Shown here piece after piece: positions 54,398 through 64,000 of a stretch of 64,000 nt of DNA (positions are counted from its first letter, which is position 1; every line of letters begins with the position of its first letter). The notes below the pieces were generated by a model. That model made no database searches and had not been told where the DNA came from. It saw only the letters and a list, made by a program, of their open reading frames with translations. The position numbers were made by a program, and so were the translations under genes. This DNA is from Pelobates cultripes (lineage: Eukaryota > Chordata > Amphibia > Anura > Pelobatidae). Location: NCBI GenBank assembly GCA_933207985.1, contig OW240913.1, positions 280,919,828 to 280,983,827 on the forward strand, written 5' to 3'.

Positions 54398-54479
54398 TTT
54401 AAACCCTGAAGGACCAAACTTCTGGAATAAAAGCGAATCATGACATGTCACACATGTCATGTGTCCTTAAGGGGTTAAA
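54398..54479. mobile_element. 82-bp palindromic MITE, copy 2
   Basis: TTTAAACCCTGAAGGACC to GTGTCCTTAAGGGGTTAAA with ACATGTCACACATGTCATG in the middle. Inverted relative to 17,489-17,570. Confidence 0.75.
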
Positions 54480-55590
54480 CATCCGAATGTAGCAGGTAAA
54501 TATTAGTATAAAATCTACTGAATGACATGATTATACATATGATTGGAGCAAGTAAAATTATTTAAATGAATACAAGCGAACAACATGATTAAATGTACAA
54601 ATGTAACAAGTAAAAATATTTAAACGAAACAACAGAACAAGTATAAATATTTAAACAAAATCAACCGAATGACATGTTTATATATACGAATGTGACAAAA
54701 TGAAACATGAGAGATGGGAGCCAATCCCTGCGTTTTTAGGCCCAAATAGTTATTCCCGATGTGTACATACGTATACGTGCCGGGTCTCGTGTCCGGAAGA
54801 CAGCAAGTCTCTGAAGTGGAGCCGGAGGCCGGGAACGATGAAGGTTCGTGCAATTGGCAGGAAGGACTGGTGGAAGAGCTGGTTGCTATGGTGACCAGAT
54901 CAAGTAGCGGAAACGGCATAGGTGAGTAGCAGACTTATATAGGGAAAATTCCTCCCACAAATTCAGGCCTAGGGCCTTCTACATATTTAACATTATTACA
55001 TAATTATGTGAATGTATTAATTATTTGTTGAGGGACTTGCCTGACAGCACTATTTAATTTGTCTCTCACATTTGGAGTTAGTGTAGGACCCACCGATATT
55101 GTCATAACTTAATTTGTATCATGTATGAATATTGGTCACTACGGCAGCACCATTTATGTAGAATGCATATTTTGGGTGTGCCTCCAATCCTATGCAAGTT
55201 TGGAGTCTAGACCAGATTCCATTTGGGGTTAATCACCCCTTCCAAGCCCCCAGCTTCAGAGACCCCTTTGGAGGTGACCACAGCTGTGTGTATATATGAG
55301 AAGTTTTTGATATTTGTTTTCTTAGACAAATTTAAGTAGCCTGATAAACGTTGTATATTTTTATGTGTGCGCCATAACTTAATTTGTATCTTGCCCGACA
55401 ACCAAGGCAGAAAGTCAAGAGAACTTAATTTTCAAGCCCTTTATATAACCCTTTAACTATCCTTAACCCTATAAAGCCTGTACATGGTAAGTACTTGTGA
55501 GACATTGCTGAACTGTTTTAGTGCAGTAAAATGTTTAATGACAATGATATAGTAATATCATTGGTTAAAGGGCTTCCTCTGCCCCCCCTA
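54480..55590. other. Unrecognised DNA
   Basis: The phrase ATTTAAAC(A/G)AAA...GAATGACATG recurs several times at 54,490-54,690, suggesting an old tandem repeat of about 60 bp. No gene recognised. Confidence 0.4.
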
Positions 55591-56260
55591 TATATATGTG
55601 TGTCTCTGTGTGTCTGTGTCTCTCAGTGTGTGTGTCTGCCAGTGTATGTCTGTCAGTATGTGTGTGTCTGTCAATGTATGTGTGCCTGTCAGTGTATGTG
55701 AGTGTGTGTCTGTCAGTGAGTCTGTGTTTGTCAGTGAGTGTGTGTCTGTCAATGTATGTGTGTGTCTGTCAGTGAGTTTCAAATCAGTGAGATTGTGTGT
55801 CTGTCATTGAGAGTGCGTCAAATCAGCGAGTGTGTGTCTGTCAGTTATAGTGTGTCACTGTCATCGAGAGTGTGTGACTGTCAGTGAGTGTGTTTCAAAT
55901 CAGTGAGAGTTTGCGTCTGACAGACACACTGACACACACCCTCAGTGGCAGACACAAACTCTCACTGATTTGAAACACACACACACACACAGACACACAC
56001 AAACACACACAGTAACTGACAGACATGCACACGCACACTCACTGACAACACACACTTTCACTAACAGTCACATACTCAGACAGTCACACACTCTCACTGG
56101 TTTGATACACACACACACACACACACACACACTCGCTTACTGATGTGACACACACTGACACATGCTCAATTACAGTAAATGTGTGTTGATCAGGGTGTGT
56201 CAAATCAGTGTAAGTGTCATTGAGAGTGTGTGTCTCTGTGCGAGTGTGTGTCTGATTACT
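55591..56260. repeat. GT-rich and inverted CA-rich minisatellites
   Basis: TGTGTCTGTCAGTG(AGTG) units at 55,591-55,915, then the reverse-complement type (CACTGACAGACACAC) at 55,916-56,160. At the switch point a palindrome of about 30-bp arms is formed by TTTCAAATCAGTGAGAGTTT (55,891-55,910) and its complement at about 55,949-55,975. Confidence 0.9.
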
Positions 56261-58429
56261 AAAGGGGGTTGGCCTTATAGATGGAGAGGTGAAGTAGTTG
56301 CCATAGAAAAATGCATGTCTCAAATTTACATTCACAAAGGGGAGGAGTTACTAATATGAGCACGCCCACCTGGGACACCCACAAAAAAATCTGCAACCAG
56401 CCGGCTGTGATCCTAGCATCAAACCTGCTATAGGTATTGTAATCAGTAATGCTAACAACAATATAGTGATTATCAACTTACTGGTAAATGATTGGAACAA
56501 ACATGGAGATGAGCACAAATTTGGTAAACTGTCTACCCTTCCATCTACTAACTGTCACAATTTCTTTAACTCTGTTTACATTAATTTTTCATTCCTTTTG
56601 TAAGTGTTGCTATATTTGTCATAACTGTTGGTACCCTAATAATTTGAACAATGCTTACACAATATTTGCACCAGACACATAGCAACCCATGATGCAAGCA
56701 ACACTTAACCTGTGATGCCCACAGAGGTCTATACTTTGAGGCTTCACATTTGTGTTGCTATTATTTCACAAATTACTACTCTTCTAAGGAACACAGCTTA
56801 TTAAAAGAAACGATTCTCCAATTCTGCTTTTAAAAACCAACCAAGGCGGATTTTCAAACATTTTTTAGAGAGCATGAGCTTTTCTATTTTAACCTGACTT
56901 TATAGACAAGCAAGCTTGAAATGTGTCTTGATGATGTGGGTGTACTGGAGCAGCAGTGAACCAGCAGGGTAAGACACAATGTTATGTTCTCTGATGGGAA
57001 TATAGATAGCTTGCTACACAAGGCATCACGTCAAACCAGGTCAAGCTGTGCTTCAACGGTCTGACATTTTAGTTTAATGTCTGCATAGAGATAGCCAAAC
57101 TTGCTTTCATTTTGCAACTTTAATTGCAAATCAATTATATTTTACATTTGTCTTGAATAAAGCAGTATAAGACCATTGCTCTGGTTATGAGTTGTTTACA
57201 TTATGGTTCAAATTAGTTATTTTTCCCAAGCCTAATTGCAATATGCAGTACATACACATCTTTTAAAAAAATGGCAGTGGTTATTTTAGTCTCAAGTTAC
57301 CTATGAAGTTATCTGAAGTTTAGGTGATCTGATCAGTACAGTGAAGTGTAGACCCTTATCTGAGTAGAACCATAGATATAGTTGACATTCACTTCACAAA
57401 AACAGCTAAGGCCTAGCAAATTTTAAACTGTCCTGAATGCTTTTATTAACCCTCTTCCCTCCCACATTGCAGTATAAATTACTGGCTTCATTTTTCAAAG
57501 CAGTGCAAAAAATAAATAAATCTAAACTAATAAACAAAACTCTCCTTACCTTGCCATGTGCTCTACTACAGTTCATAAAGAGTTGATTACAACTTATTAC
57601 AGTGGCAAAGGTAAAGGGAAGCTATGAACGACCTCCCTCCTGTTTTTATCAAGCCATTTTCTACAATATGGAATAATTTATATATAATATATTATAATAT
57701 CTTATGAAATATCTAAACATGAATTATTTTTTCTCCTTGTATGTCCCATAAAGTAAGTACACATTAATGAAAAACAATATATTTGTAGACATTCAGTGAC
57801 ACGAACATATGCCTAAAATTGTTGTCACGTCTATGTCTCAGCGTTTCAACCCATGTTGCAAAAAAAATATATATATTTTTTTTAAATGAAAAACACTTTT
57901 TGTCCTGATAATGAGAAAAAAGCAGGTACCCCAGGGAGATAAGGGATTTTGATGTGGTTGATATGTATTTATGATATGTATGTATCAATATGTATTTATC
58001 TTCATACTTTAAAAATGCAAAGCATTTATTTTTTGCATATTTGTTTCTGTTTTTAATTTTTGTTGCACGCTAAAGCATTAATACGTTGTAAAGGTTGATT
58101 TAATATATTACAACCTGAACTGTTATTTATTTAGCTATTTATTGCATCTATCAGATATCAGGGCAAAGAGGCTGCTTGGCTTTTAAAGGTTATGTACACA
58201 TGAGGATCTAGTGTAGAGGTAATTGCAGAACTGAAAACAAGAAATGCCACTCATTCCTTTGTTTTACTACACACTATTGCTAACCCTGCATGTTTTTTGT
58301 ATATTTTGTTGACATGACTTACTTTTTTGTGGTAGATGTGAGGAGATCACTTTATTAGTACTTAGTTAAACCAGTCTTTGAAAAGATTGCACTATACTTT
58401 AACTACCAAATAGAATTTGTAACAAGACC
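56261..58429. other. Unrecognised AT-rich DNA
   Basis: About 2.2 kb with no gene or element recognised. Confidence 0.4.
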
Positions 58430-58631
58430 CTGAGGAGGCAGACCTAAGGGCTAGCTGGGAACAGGGACATGTGTGAGTGGGGGGGGGTGTGTAATAAGTT
58501 CAAAGAAAGGAGGTCTTGTAGGTAAAAGGGAAGGCCTAAGTTAAGGAGCGTGACTATTTTATATATAGAGGGAGAAATTTTCTGTTATTCTCAGCCATCT
58601 TAATTATCTGGCTTGGGAACAGCTTCCCTTA

Positions 58632-58853
58632 GTGTTCCCCAGCTACATTCGGCCAGGACCTATAGAGGTGGAAGGTATTTTGGCGGCCCTCAGGGCTGAG
58701 GCCTTGCAGGATGGTGGTGTACAGATGCAGGCACAACTGGAGAGGCTGCAGGCTGCTTATGGGTTGGCCGACCTGCGTCTGGATGGCCTGCGTTGGCGGG
58801 CGCATCCACCGGCCTGTTTCAGCCCCTCCACTAGAGGCTTAGGGAGTCTTTGA
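58632..58853 (+). other. GC-rich open frame of unknown origin
   Basis: 73 codons in a region much more GC-rich than its surroundings. It contains EGILAALRAEALQDGGVQMQ and a C-terminal PPACFSPSTRG that resembles the RRPPERFSP-type tails seen in retroelement gag-like frames of frogs. Probably a piece of a retroelement. Not enough for a family name. Confidence 0.3.
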
Positions 58854-58865
58854 TGTACTCTTCCA

Positions 58866-60413
58866 TTATTCTACTCTCCTGTGGTGATACGGCATACACT
58901 GCTCCCTTGGGTGGCATAGTGCCAGGTAGCAGAGTTTTGGAAAAGTCATATGATCTGTGAGGAGGTAGAATATTGGTCTAACTCTTACTGAATACCTCCT
59001 TAACCTTCCAGTATTGTATAGGAACTTCGGAGGCCTGAGGCATGGTAGTGGGTAATGTAATGATGCCCACTCTTTTGGTAATGTGCAACATACATCTCTC
59101 AGTACAGTCCTTGCCCCATTCCAATATTTCCCCTTTTGCCCAGTCAATATGAGGATTATGCTTAATAAGCCAAGGAAATCCTAAAATGATGTGAAGCAAT
59201 TATTTGGAATGTTATGTCTTCCTTGTGTAAGGCACCAATGGAAATGTTAATGGGCAAGGTTTCGTGGGTAATTAATGGTTGAAAGAGAGGTCTCCCATCA
59301 ATAGTCTTAACGGCAAGACTTGATAATCTCTCCTTGATAGGTATAGAATGTTTTTTGACAAAATGTACATCAATGAAGTTTCCTGCCGCACCTGAGTCCA
59401 TCAGGGCTTTGCATGAAAAGTTCTTCTTGTTACATTTGGCCGTAATATCAAGGAGGAATCTATTTTTGTTATTCCCAGAGGATGTATCTATCACACCTAA
59501 GACCTGTCTCCTTAGAGTTCTTAGGTGCGGAAGTTTTCCGGACATATGGGACAAGCACTCCTCATATGTCCTTTTCTACCACAGTATAGGCACAGACCCT
59601 CTTTTCTCCTATATTGTCTAGTGACCCCCAACTGCACAGGTTCGGGTTTGGACTGTACAGGGAGGTCAGGAACAATAGGTCTGGTGAAATGAGGTGCTAA
59701 TGACATAGCCATACGTCTGGTTCTATTTCTGGTAGTTTCTCTGGTTCTAAGTCTATTGCATGACAAATGTGATAAACTCTAATTTTGTTAGGTAGATCTT
59801 TGGCAGCAATCTCGTCCAGAATTACTTTGGATAATCCTTTTTAAATGCAGAGATAAACCCGCTATTAGTCCAGTCTCCCTTAGAAGCCAAGGTGCGAAAT
59901 TCTATGGCATAATCTGAGATAGACCAATTCCCTTGTTTGATATGCATTAGGGCAGTGGAGGCATAATACTCCCTGCCTAATGGTTTGAATGTTAATTTGA
60001 ATTCCGCAAGGAATGCCTGGTAATTATGTGCAATTCTCCTATTACTCTCCCATAACGGATTTACCTTTAAGTTGGTTCATTAGGTAACCAATCTTAGCTC
60101 TATCTGAAGGAAAAGATCCCGGTGAGGCCTTAAGGTGGTACTCAATTTGATTCAGAAATCCTCGGCATCCTTGGATATTACCATCAAAATACGGGGGAGG
60201 ATATAGGGAGATAGTAGTTGCCTTATGTACTATAGGTGGAGGTAATTTAGGAAGAGATGACATAGTCGGAGAAACCTCATGCTGAAGATACTCTGTTCGA
60301 GTAAGACGCATACTGAAAGCCTGGGCAAATTGATCCATACGGTAATCATTCTCCTTTAGCTTTCTCTCACAAGCTGCTATGTGCTGACACAATTCTACAT
60401 GGCCATGTCGTAA
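58866..60413 (-). pseudogene. Ty3/gypsy-type gag-protease relic
   Basis: Minus strand, in order: a gag region (CRGFLNQIEYHLKASPGSFP, SDRAKIGYLMNQLKGK); after frame breaks a zinc knuckle [15 protein letters not shown] in C-x2-C-x4-H-x4-C spacing near 59,570; an aspartic protease with MDSGAAGNFI (59,400 region); and LGFPWLIKHNPHIDW leading towards a reverse transcriptase that is missing. This is the layout of Metaviridae-type (sushi-like) elements. Several stops and shifts. A candidate 5' LTR lies at 60,414-60,867. Confidence 0.8.
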
Positions 60414-60867
60414 TGTCAGGATTACTAACTGATCCAGCACGTAGAACTGTATCACACCTAGGATCAAAAGGTAACGTCTTACCGGGCCTTAGAATAGCCG
60501 GACTTAAAGTACCAGAGAATAGACAGAATACTTGCCGAGGTCGGGGACACAGAATGAGACACAATGATGAGGGAAAGCCAAAAGTCAGGGATACCAGAAT
60601 ACAGGGAAGTCAAACGAAGCCAAAGTCAATAACCAGAAATAAACGCTAAGGAACACACTCTCGGACAACCACTAAGGAAAACCACGACAGGGCAATGAGG
60701 AGAAGTAAAAATGCATTTAAATAAGCCTTTTACAAATCTGATTGGCCGAAATTGGCTTTTGACCCCAGAACGTGTCTCCCGCGTGACATCATATGCAAGC
60801 TGACATCGTCATCACCATGGTAGGATGTGGGGCCACCAACATGTTGCAGGAGTCAGGTACACTGACA
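60414..60867 (-). mobile_element. Candidate 5' LTR of the gypsy-type relic
   Basis: 454 bp, minus strand TGTCAGTG...CCTGACA, with the 5-bp inverted ends TGTCA/TGACA. It has a TATA-like TTATTTAAATGC near 60,717 and adjoins the gag region. The left-hand neighbour on the minus strand is L2-like sequence, consistent with insertion there. No 3' LTR was found. Confidence 0.5.
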
Positions 60868-61715
60868 CATGGCTTCTGAGCGCAGATACCGCAAGGTGAG
60901 GATGAATATGTTACATAGGCCAAGGGAGGAGGTAATCGAAAAGAGTTTGGAAGCTAATGAGGTCAGGGATGGGTTAATGGGAATGTTGAAATCCCTGAGA
61001 ATTAGGGAAGGGATATTACATGAAAGGAAGCAGGGAAGTCAAGCAGAGAAATGGTCATGGAACAGACTAGGGAAACCAGGGGGGCGATAGATAACAGCTA
61101 TGTTAGCAGAGATGGGTTTGAACAGACGAATTGAGTGAATTTCAAAGCTGGAGAAAGATAGGGAAGGGGGCAGGGCAGAGTTTTAAAGGAGCAGTGGGGT
61201 GAAACCAGAAATCCTACACTGCCACCTTTACTCTCAGCCTGTCTTGGGTTGTGGGTAAAGTGAAGACCACTAAAGAATAGTGAGGCAGGGGTAGCAGTAT
61301 CAGAGGGAGAGAGACATGTTTCTGTTAGTGCAAGTAGGTTTAGGGACTGTGAGATAAATAGGTCATGGATGGAAGTTGATTTAATGGTGCTGCACACAGA
61401 GCCTGCATTCCAGAGGGCAGCTTTAAAGGAGGAATTGTAGTGAGAGTTACATGGAATGGATATGAGATTGTTGTGGTTTCTGGTGTTAGCAAAAGGTGGC
61501 TTAGTAGAGGAGGGACCAGGGTTTGGAGAGACATCACCAGCTGCCTGGAGCAGTAGGATGGAAAGGAATAGAAGGTGGGAGTAAGATTTAAATGTGGAGA
61601 AAGGCTGGATAGATATGAGTAAAGTGCATGTGATGAATACAGAGATAAGGAAAGTAGAGAGGGAGCAATGAAGACTGTGTCAGCAGGAACAGGTAAGTAA
61701 AAGGATAGAGAGATT
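60868..61715 (-). pseudogene. L2-like LINE, AP endonuclease relic
   Basis: Minus strand: LWNAGSVCSTIKSTSIHDLF-type start (NARS motif altered), SLNLLALTETCLSP with the catalytic Glu, GGSVGFLVSPHCSFK, and further on ILRDFNIP in place of GDFNIP, then a cut at the LTR. Typical of the endonuclease of L2/CR1 LINEs. Several frame breaks. It may be the same family as the reverse transcriptase relic at 42.3-43.9 kb. Confidence 0.72.
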
Positions 61716-61790
61716 TTAATTATTATTATTATTATTTTATTATTTATATAGCGCCAGCAAATTCTGTAGCGATGTACAATGGGATAATAA
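61716..61790. repeat. (TTA)n microsatellite with LINE-tail phrase
   Basis: (TTA)n followed by TATATAGCGCCAGCAAATTC and TGTACAATGGGATAA, a phrase related to 31,410-31,470. Confidence 0.55.
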
Positions 61791-62459
61791 GGGATGTGAG
61801 GGAGAAAGTGAAAAATAGAAGGGAGAACATAATTAGGAGAATAGGGGCTGTGTTTTAAAGATATGGAGAATTGAGCTGTAAAAATGATAGGTGAGGTTAG
61901 AAGGCTTAAGGGTTAAAAGGTATTCATTGTGTGAATTAAGATATTTTAGGTGTGGAGGGGTTGGTAAACATGATTGGTTTGTCAAGAAAGCCAGGTAATT
62001 TGAGCTATATATAAATGTAATGAGTACCCTGGGGGTTGTGGGATGTGGGGTAGGTTGGGTGGGAAACGATTAACCAGGAATGCTACTTCTGCTTAAGGCT
62101 GTTCCTGTAGGGTTGGTTGCTGTGAGTCCTGGGGGTAGGTTTTGAAATGCTGTATGGGACCCAGGCTATAAGAGAGAATCTAGGGTTCGATAAGACAGAT
62201 TGTGGGTGGGGAAGCATTGAGGTGTTACAAACAAATCAAGGAAAAAGCAGATGAGAAAGAATTTAAATGTAAGGATATGAGGGAATAGCAGAGATCAGAT
62301 AGGTGAAAGTCCTAAATAGAGAACATCATAAATTAACAAGGCTTTGAGTACAAAAACTAGCACTAACAAAAACAAATGTTTAACTAAACAAGAGTTAAGG
62401 ATGAAGGGTGCAATAGTCATCAATTGAGCAGTAATACTGTAGGGGATGGAGATAGAATG
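61791..62459. other. Unrecognised DNA
   Basis: Purine-rich, no gene or element recognised. Confidence 0.4.
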
Positions 62460-63226
62460 GAATACAATCTCTATGGGATTAAGGTCTGGAGACTACCTTG
62501 ACGACTCCAGGACCTTACTGTACTTTTTCTTGAGCCAATCCTTTGTTGCCTTGGTTGTGTGTTTTGGGTCATTGTCATGCTGGAAAACCCATCCACAACC
62601 CATTCTTAATGCCCTGGCTGAGGGAAGGAGATTCTCACCCACGATGGATGGTACATGACCCTGTCCATCATCCCTTTGATACTGTGCAGTTGTCCTGTCC
62701 CCTTAGCAGAAAAACACCCTCAAAGCATAATGTTTCCACCTCCATGTTCTTGGGATCAAAGGCAGCATTCTTCCTCCTCCAAACAGGGCAAGTTGAGTTG
62801 ATGACAAAGAGCTCGATTTTGGTCTCACTCGACCCAACACTTCTCCTCTGAATCATTCAGATGTTCATTGGCAAACTTCAGATGGGTCTGTATATGTGCT
62901 TTATTGAGCAGGGGGACCTTGCGGGCACTGCTAGTCCTTCACGGCATAGTGTGTTACCAATTGTTTTCTTAGTGACTATGGTTCCAGCTGAATTGAGATC
63001 ATTAACAAGATCTGGGCTGATTCCTCACTGTTCTCATGATCATTGAAACTCCACGAGGAGAGATCTTGCATGGAGCAAAAGACCGACTGACAGTTATTTT
63101 GTGTTTCCATTTGCGAATAATCGCACCAACTGTTGTCACCTTCTCACCAAGCTGCTTGGCAATGGTCTTGTAGCCCATTCTGGCCTTGTCCCTGACATCC
63201 TTGGACAGCTTTTTGGTCTTGGCCAT
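62460..63226 (-). pseudogene. Tc1-like transposase relic
   Basis: Minus strand: [39 protein letters not shown] (DNA-binding), [19 protein letters not shown], then in shifted frames RRSVGSSETKIELFVINSTC (first Asp replaced in this copy), a decayed middle, and sequence equivalent to HDNDPKH and SPDLNPIE near the left edge. Several indels and stops; inactive. Confidence 0.82.
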
Positions 63227-63573
63227 GGTGGAGAGTTTGGAATCTGATTGATTGATTGCTTCTGGCTCCCAGGTGTCTTTTATACAGGTAACGAGCTGAG
63301 ATTAGGAGCACTCCCTCAGCTCGTTACCTGTATAAAAGACACCTGGGAGCCAGAAATCTTGCTGATTGATAAGGGATCAAATACTTATTTCACTCATTGA
63401 CATGCAAATCAATTTATAACTTTTATGACATGCGTTTGTCTGGATTTTTTTTTGGTTATTCTGTCTCTCACTGTTAAAATACACCTACCATTAAAATTAT
63501 AGACTGATCATTTCTTTGTCAGTGGACAAACGTTCAAAATCAGCAGGGGATCAAATACTTTTTTCCGCCACTG
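62460..63573 (-). mobile_element. Tc1-like element, left end missing
   Basis: The right end AAAAAAG...CCGCCACTG with TA at 63,574-63,575 is the same family as 33,212-34,227. The left side starts inside the transposase gene at the catalytic Glu codon, so the 3' part and left inverted repeat are lost. A subterminal palindrome (ACAGGTAACGAGCTGAG and its complement) lies at 63,284-63,332. Confidence 0.85.
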
Positions 63574-63582
63574 TACAAACCT

Positions 63583-64000
63583 TTGGGAAACAAATATAAA
63601 ACAAGGAAAGGGGCATTCAAAGCTTTTAAATCAGAGGGATCGATTGCAGCCTATATCAAATATAAGCTTGCCAATAGGGTTTGCAAAATGGCAATTAGAT
63701 GGGTTAAACTTGAAAATAAAAAGCTCTTAGCCAAAGAGAGCAAGACCAACCCCAAAATATTAAGTATGTTAATGCCAAAAAGGTAAGGGCTGTTTTGGGA
63801 TAATTAAGAATTCACTTTGAACAAAAATATCATTAACAGGAATCAACACAGTTTAATGAAAGACATGTCATGCCAAACTAACTAATTGCGTTCTATGAAA
63901 AAAGTTAGTAGAAATATAGACCAGGGTGATCCAGTAGATGTGATCTACTATGATTTTGTTAAAGCATTTGATACAGTTCCACACAAAAGGTTATTAGAAA
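63583..64000 (+). pseudogene. CR1-like LINE entering its reverse transcriptase, cut by the window edge
   Basis: The plus-strand frame 63,583-63,786 (AFKAFKSEGSIAAYIKYKLA, KESKTNPKILSMLMPKR) resembles the segment between the endonuclease and reverse transcriptase of CR1-like LINEs. After stops comes VDVIYYDFVKAFDTVPHKRL (63,930-63,995), the first catalytic reverse transcriptase motif. It continues beyond the window; similar to the 49.6-50.8 kb copy. Confidence 0.72.

Overview
This window looks like intergenic DNA from a large, transposon-rich vertebrate genome, most likely an anuran amphibian. The reasons are L1 elements of the kind seen in frogs, many TTAA-flanked miniature elements ending in TTAAAGG, DIRS-type tyrosine-recombinase elements, CR1/L2-like LINEs, Tc1 elements and long satellite arrays. 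I cannot name the species. I found no convincing host gene, tRNA or rRNA. Nearly everything I recognise is a mobile element, a relic of one, or a tandem array growing inside one.

Layout: (a) 1-7,816: a DIRS-type tyrosine recombinase gene split by a full-length L1 (215-7,294) with both ORFs open and a perfect 15-bp target duplication. (b) 7,990-10,470: (AT)n tracts, then two foldback palindromes carrying hammerhead-ribozyme-like cores of the Penelope type, with a TTAA miniature element inserted between them. (c) 10.8-15.3 kb: diverged inverted repeats, an L1-like 3' tail, miniature-element ends, a DDE transposase relic and a minisatellite. (d) 15.3-21.7 kb: mostly unrecognised AT-rich DNA. (e) 21,745-24,406: an L1 relative with ORF1 but no ORF2, flanked by a perfect 15-bp duplication. 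(f) 25.2-30.6 kb: a TTAA miniature element, a Penelope-like inverted pair, and a hAT-like element with a second hAT-like element nested inside it. (g) 33.2-34.2 kb: a deleted Tc1. (h) 35,089-40,586: a 5.5-kb hAT-like element with a perfect 8-bp duplication that holds a 91-bp array, a piece of a C2H2 zinc-finger gene, and a second satellite family. (i) 41.2-45.9 kb: CR1 and L2 relics and a TTAA element with an ATCC-rich array. (j) 47.4-50.8 kb: a DIRS-type relic holding a solo LTR, joined to a CR1-like LINE. (k) 51,335-52,896: a nearly intact Tc1/mariner element with DD37E spacing. (l) 53-56.3 kb: a 73-bp-arm hairpin and GT/CA arrays. (m) 58.6-64 kb: a gypsy-type relic inserted in an L2 relic, another Tc1 copy, and a CR1-like reverse transcriptase running off the end.

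Functionally the window is a set of autonomous and non-autonomous element pairs. The L1 could in principle mobilise the ORF1-only relative. The Tc1, hAT and TTAA elements here lack working transposases and would depend on enzymes encoded elsewhere. Target duplications, and in one case two uninterrupted copies of the target inside the window, allow several insertions to be reconstructed precisely. All family names come from recognising motifs by eye; no database search was possible.
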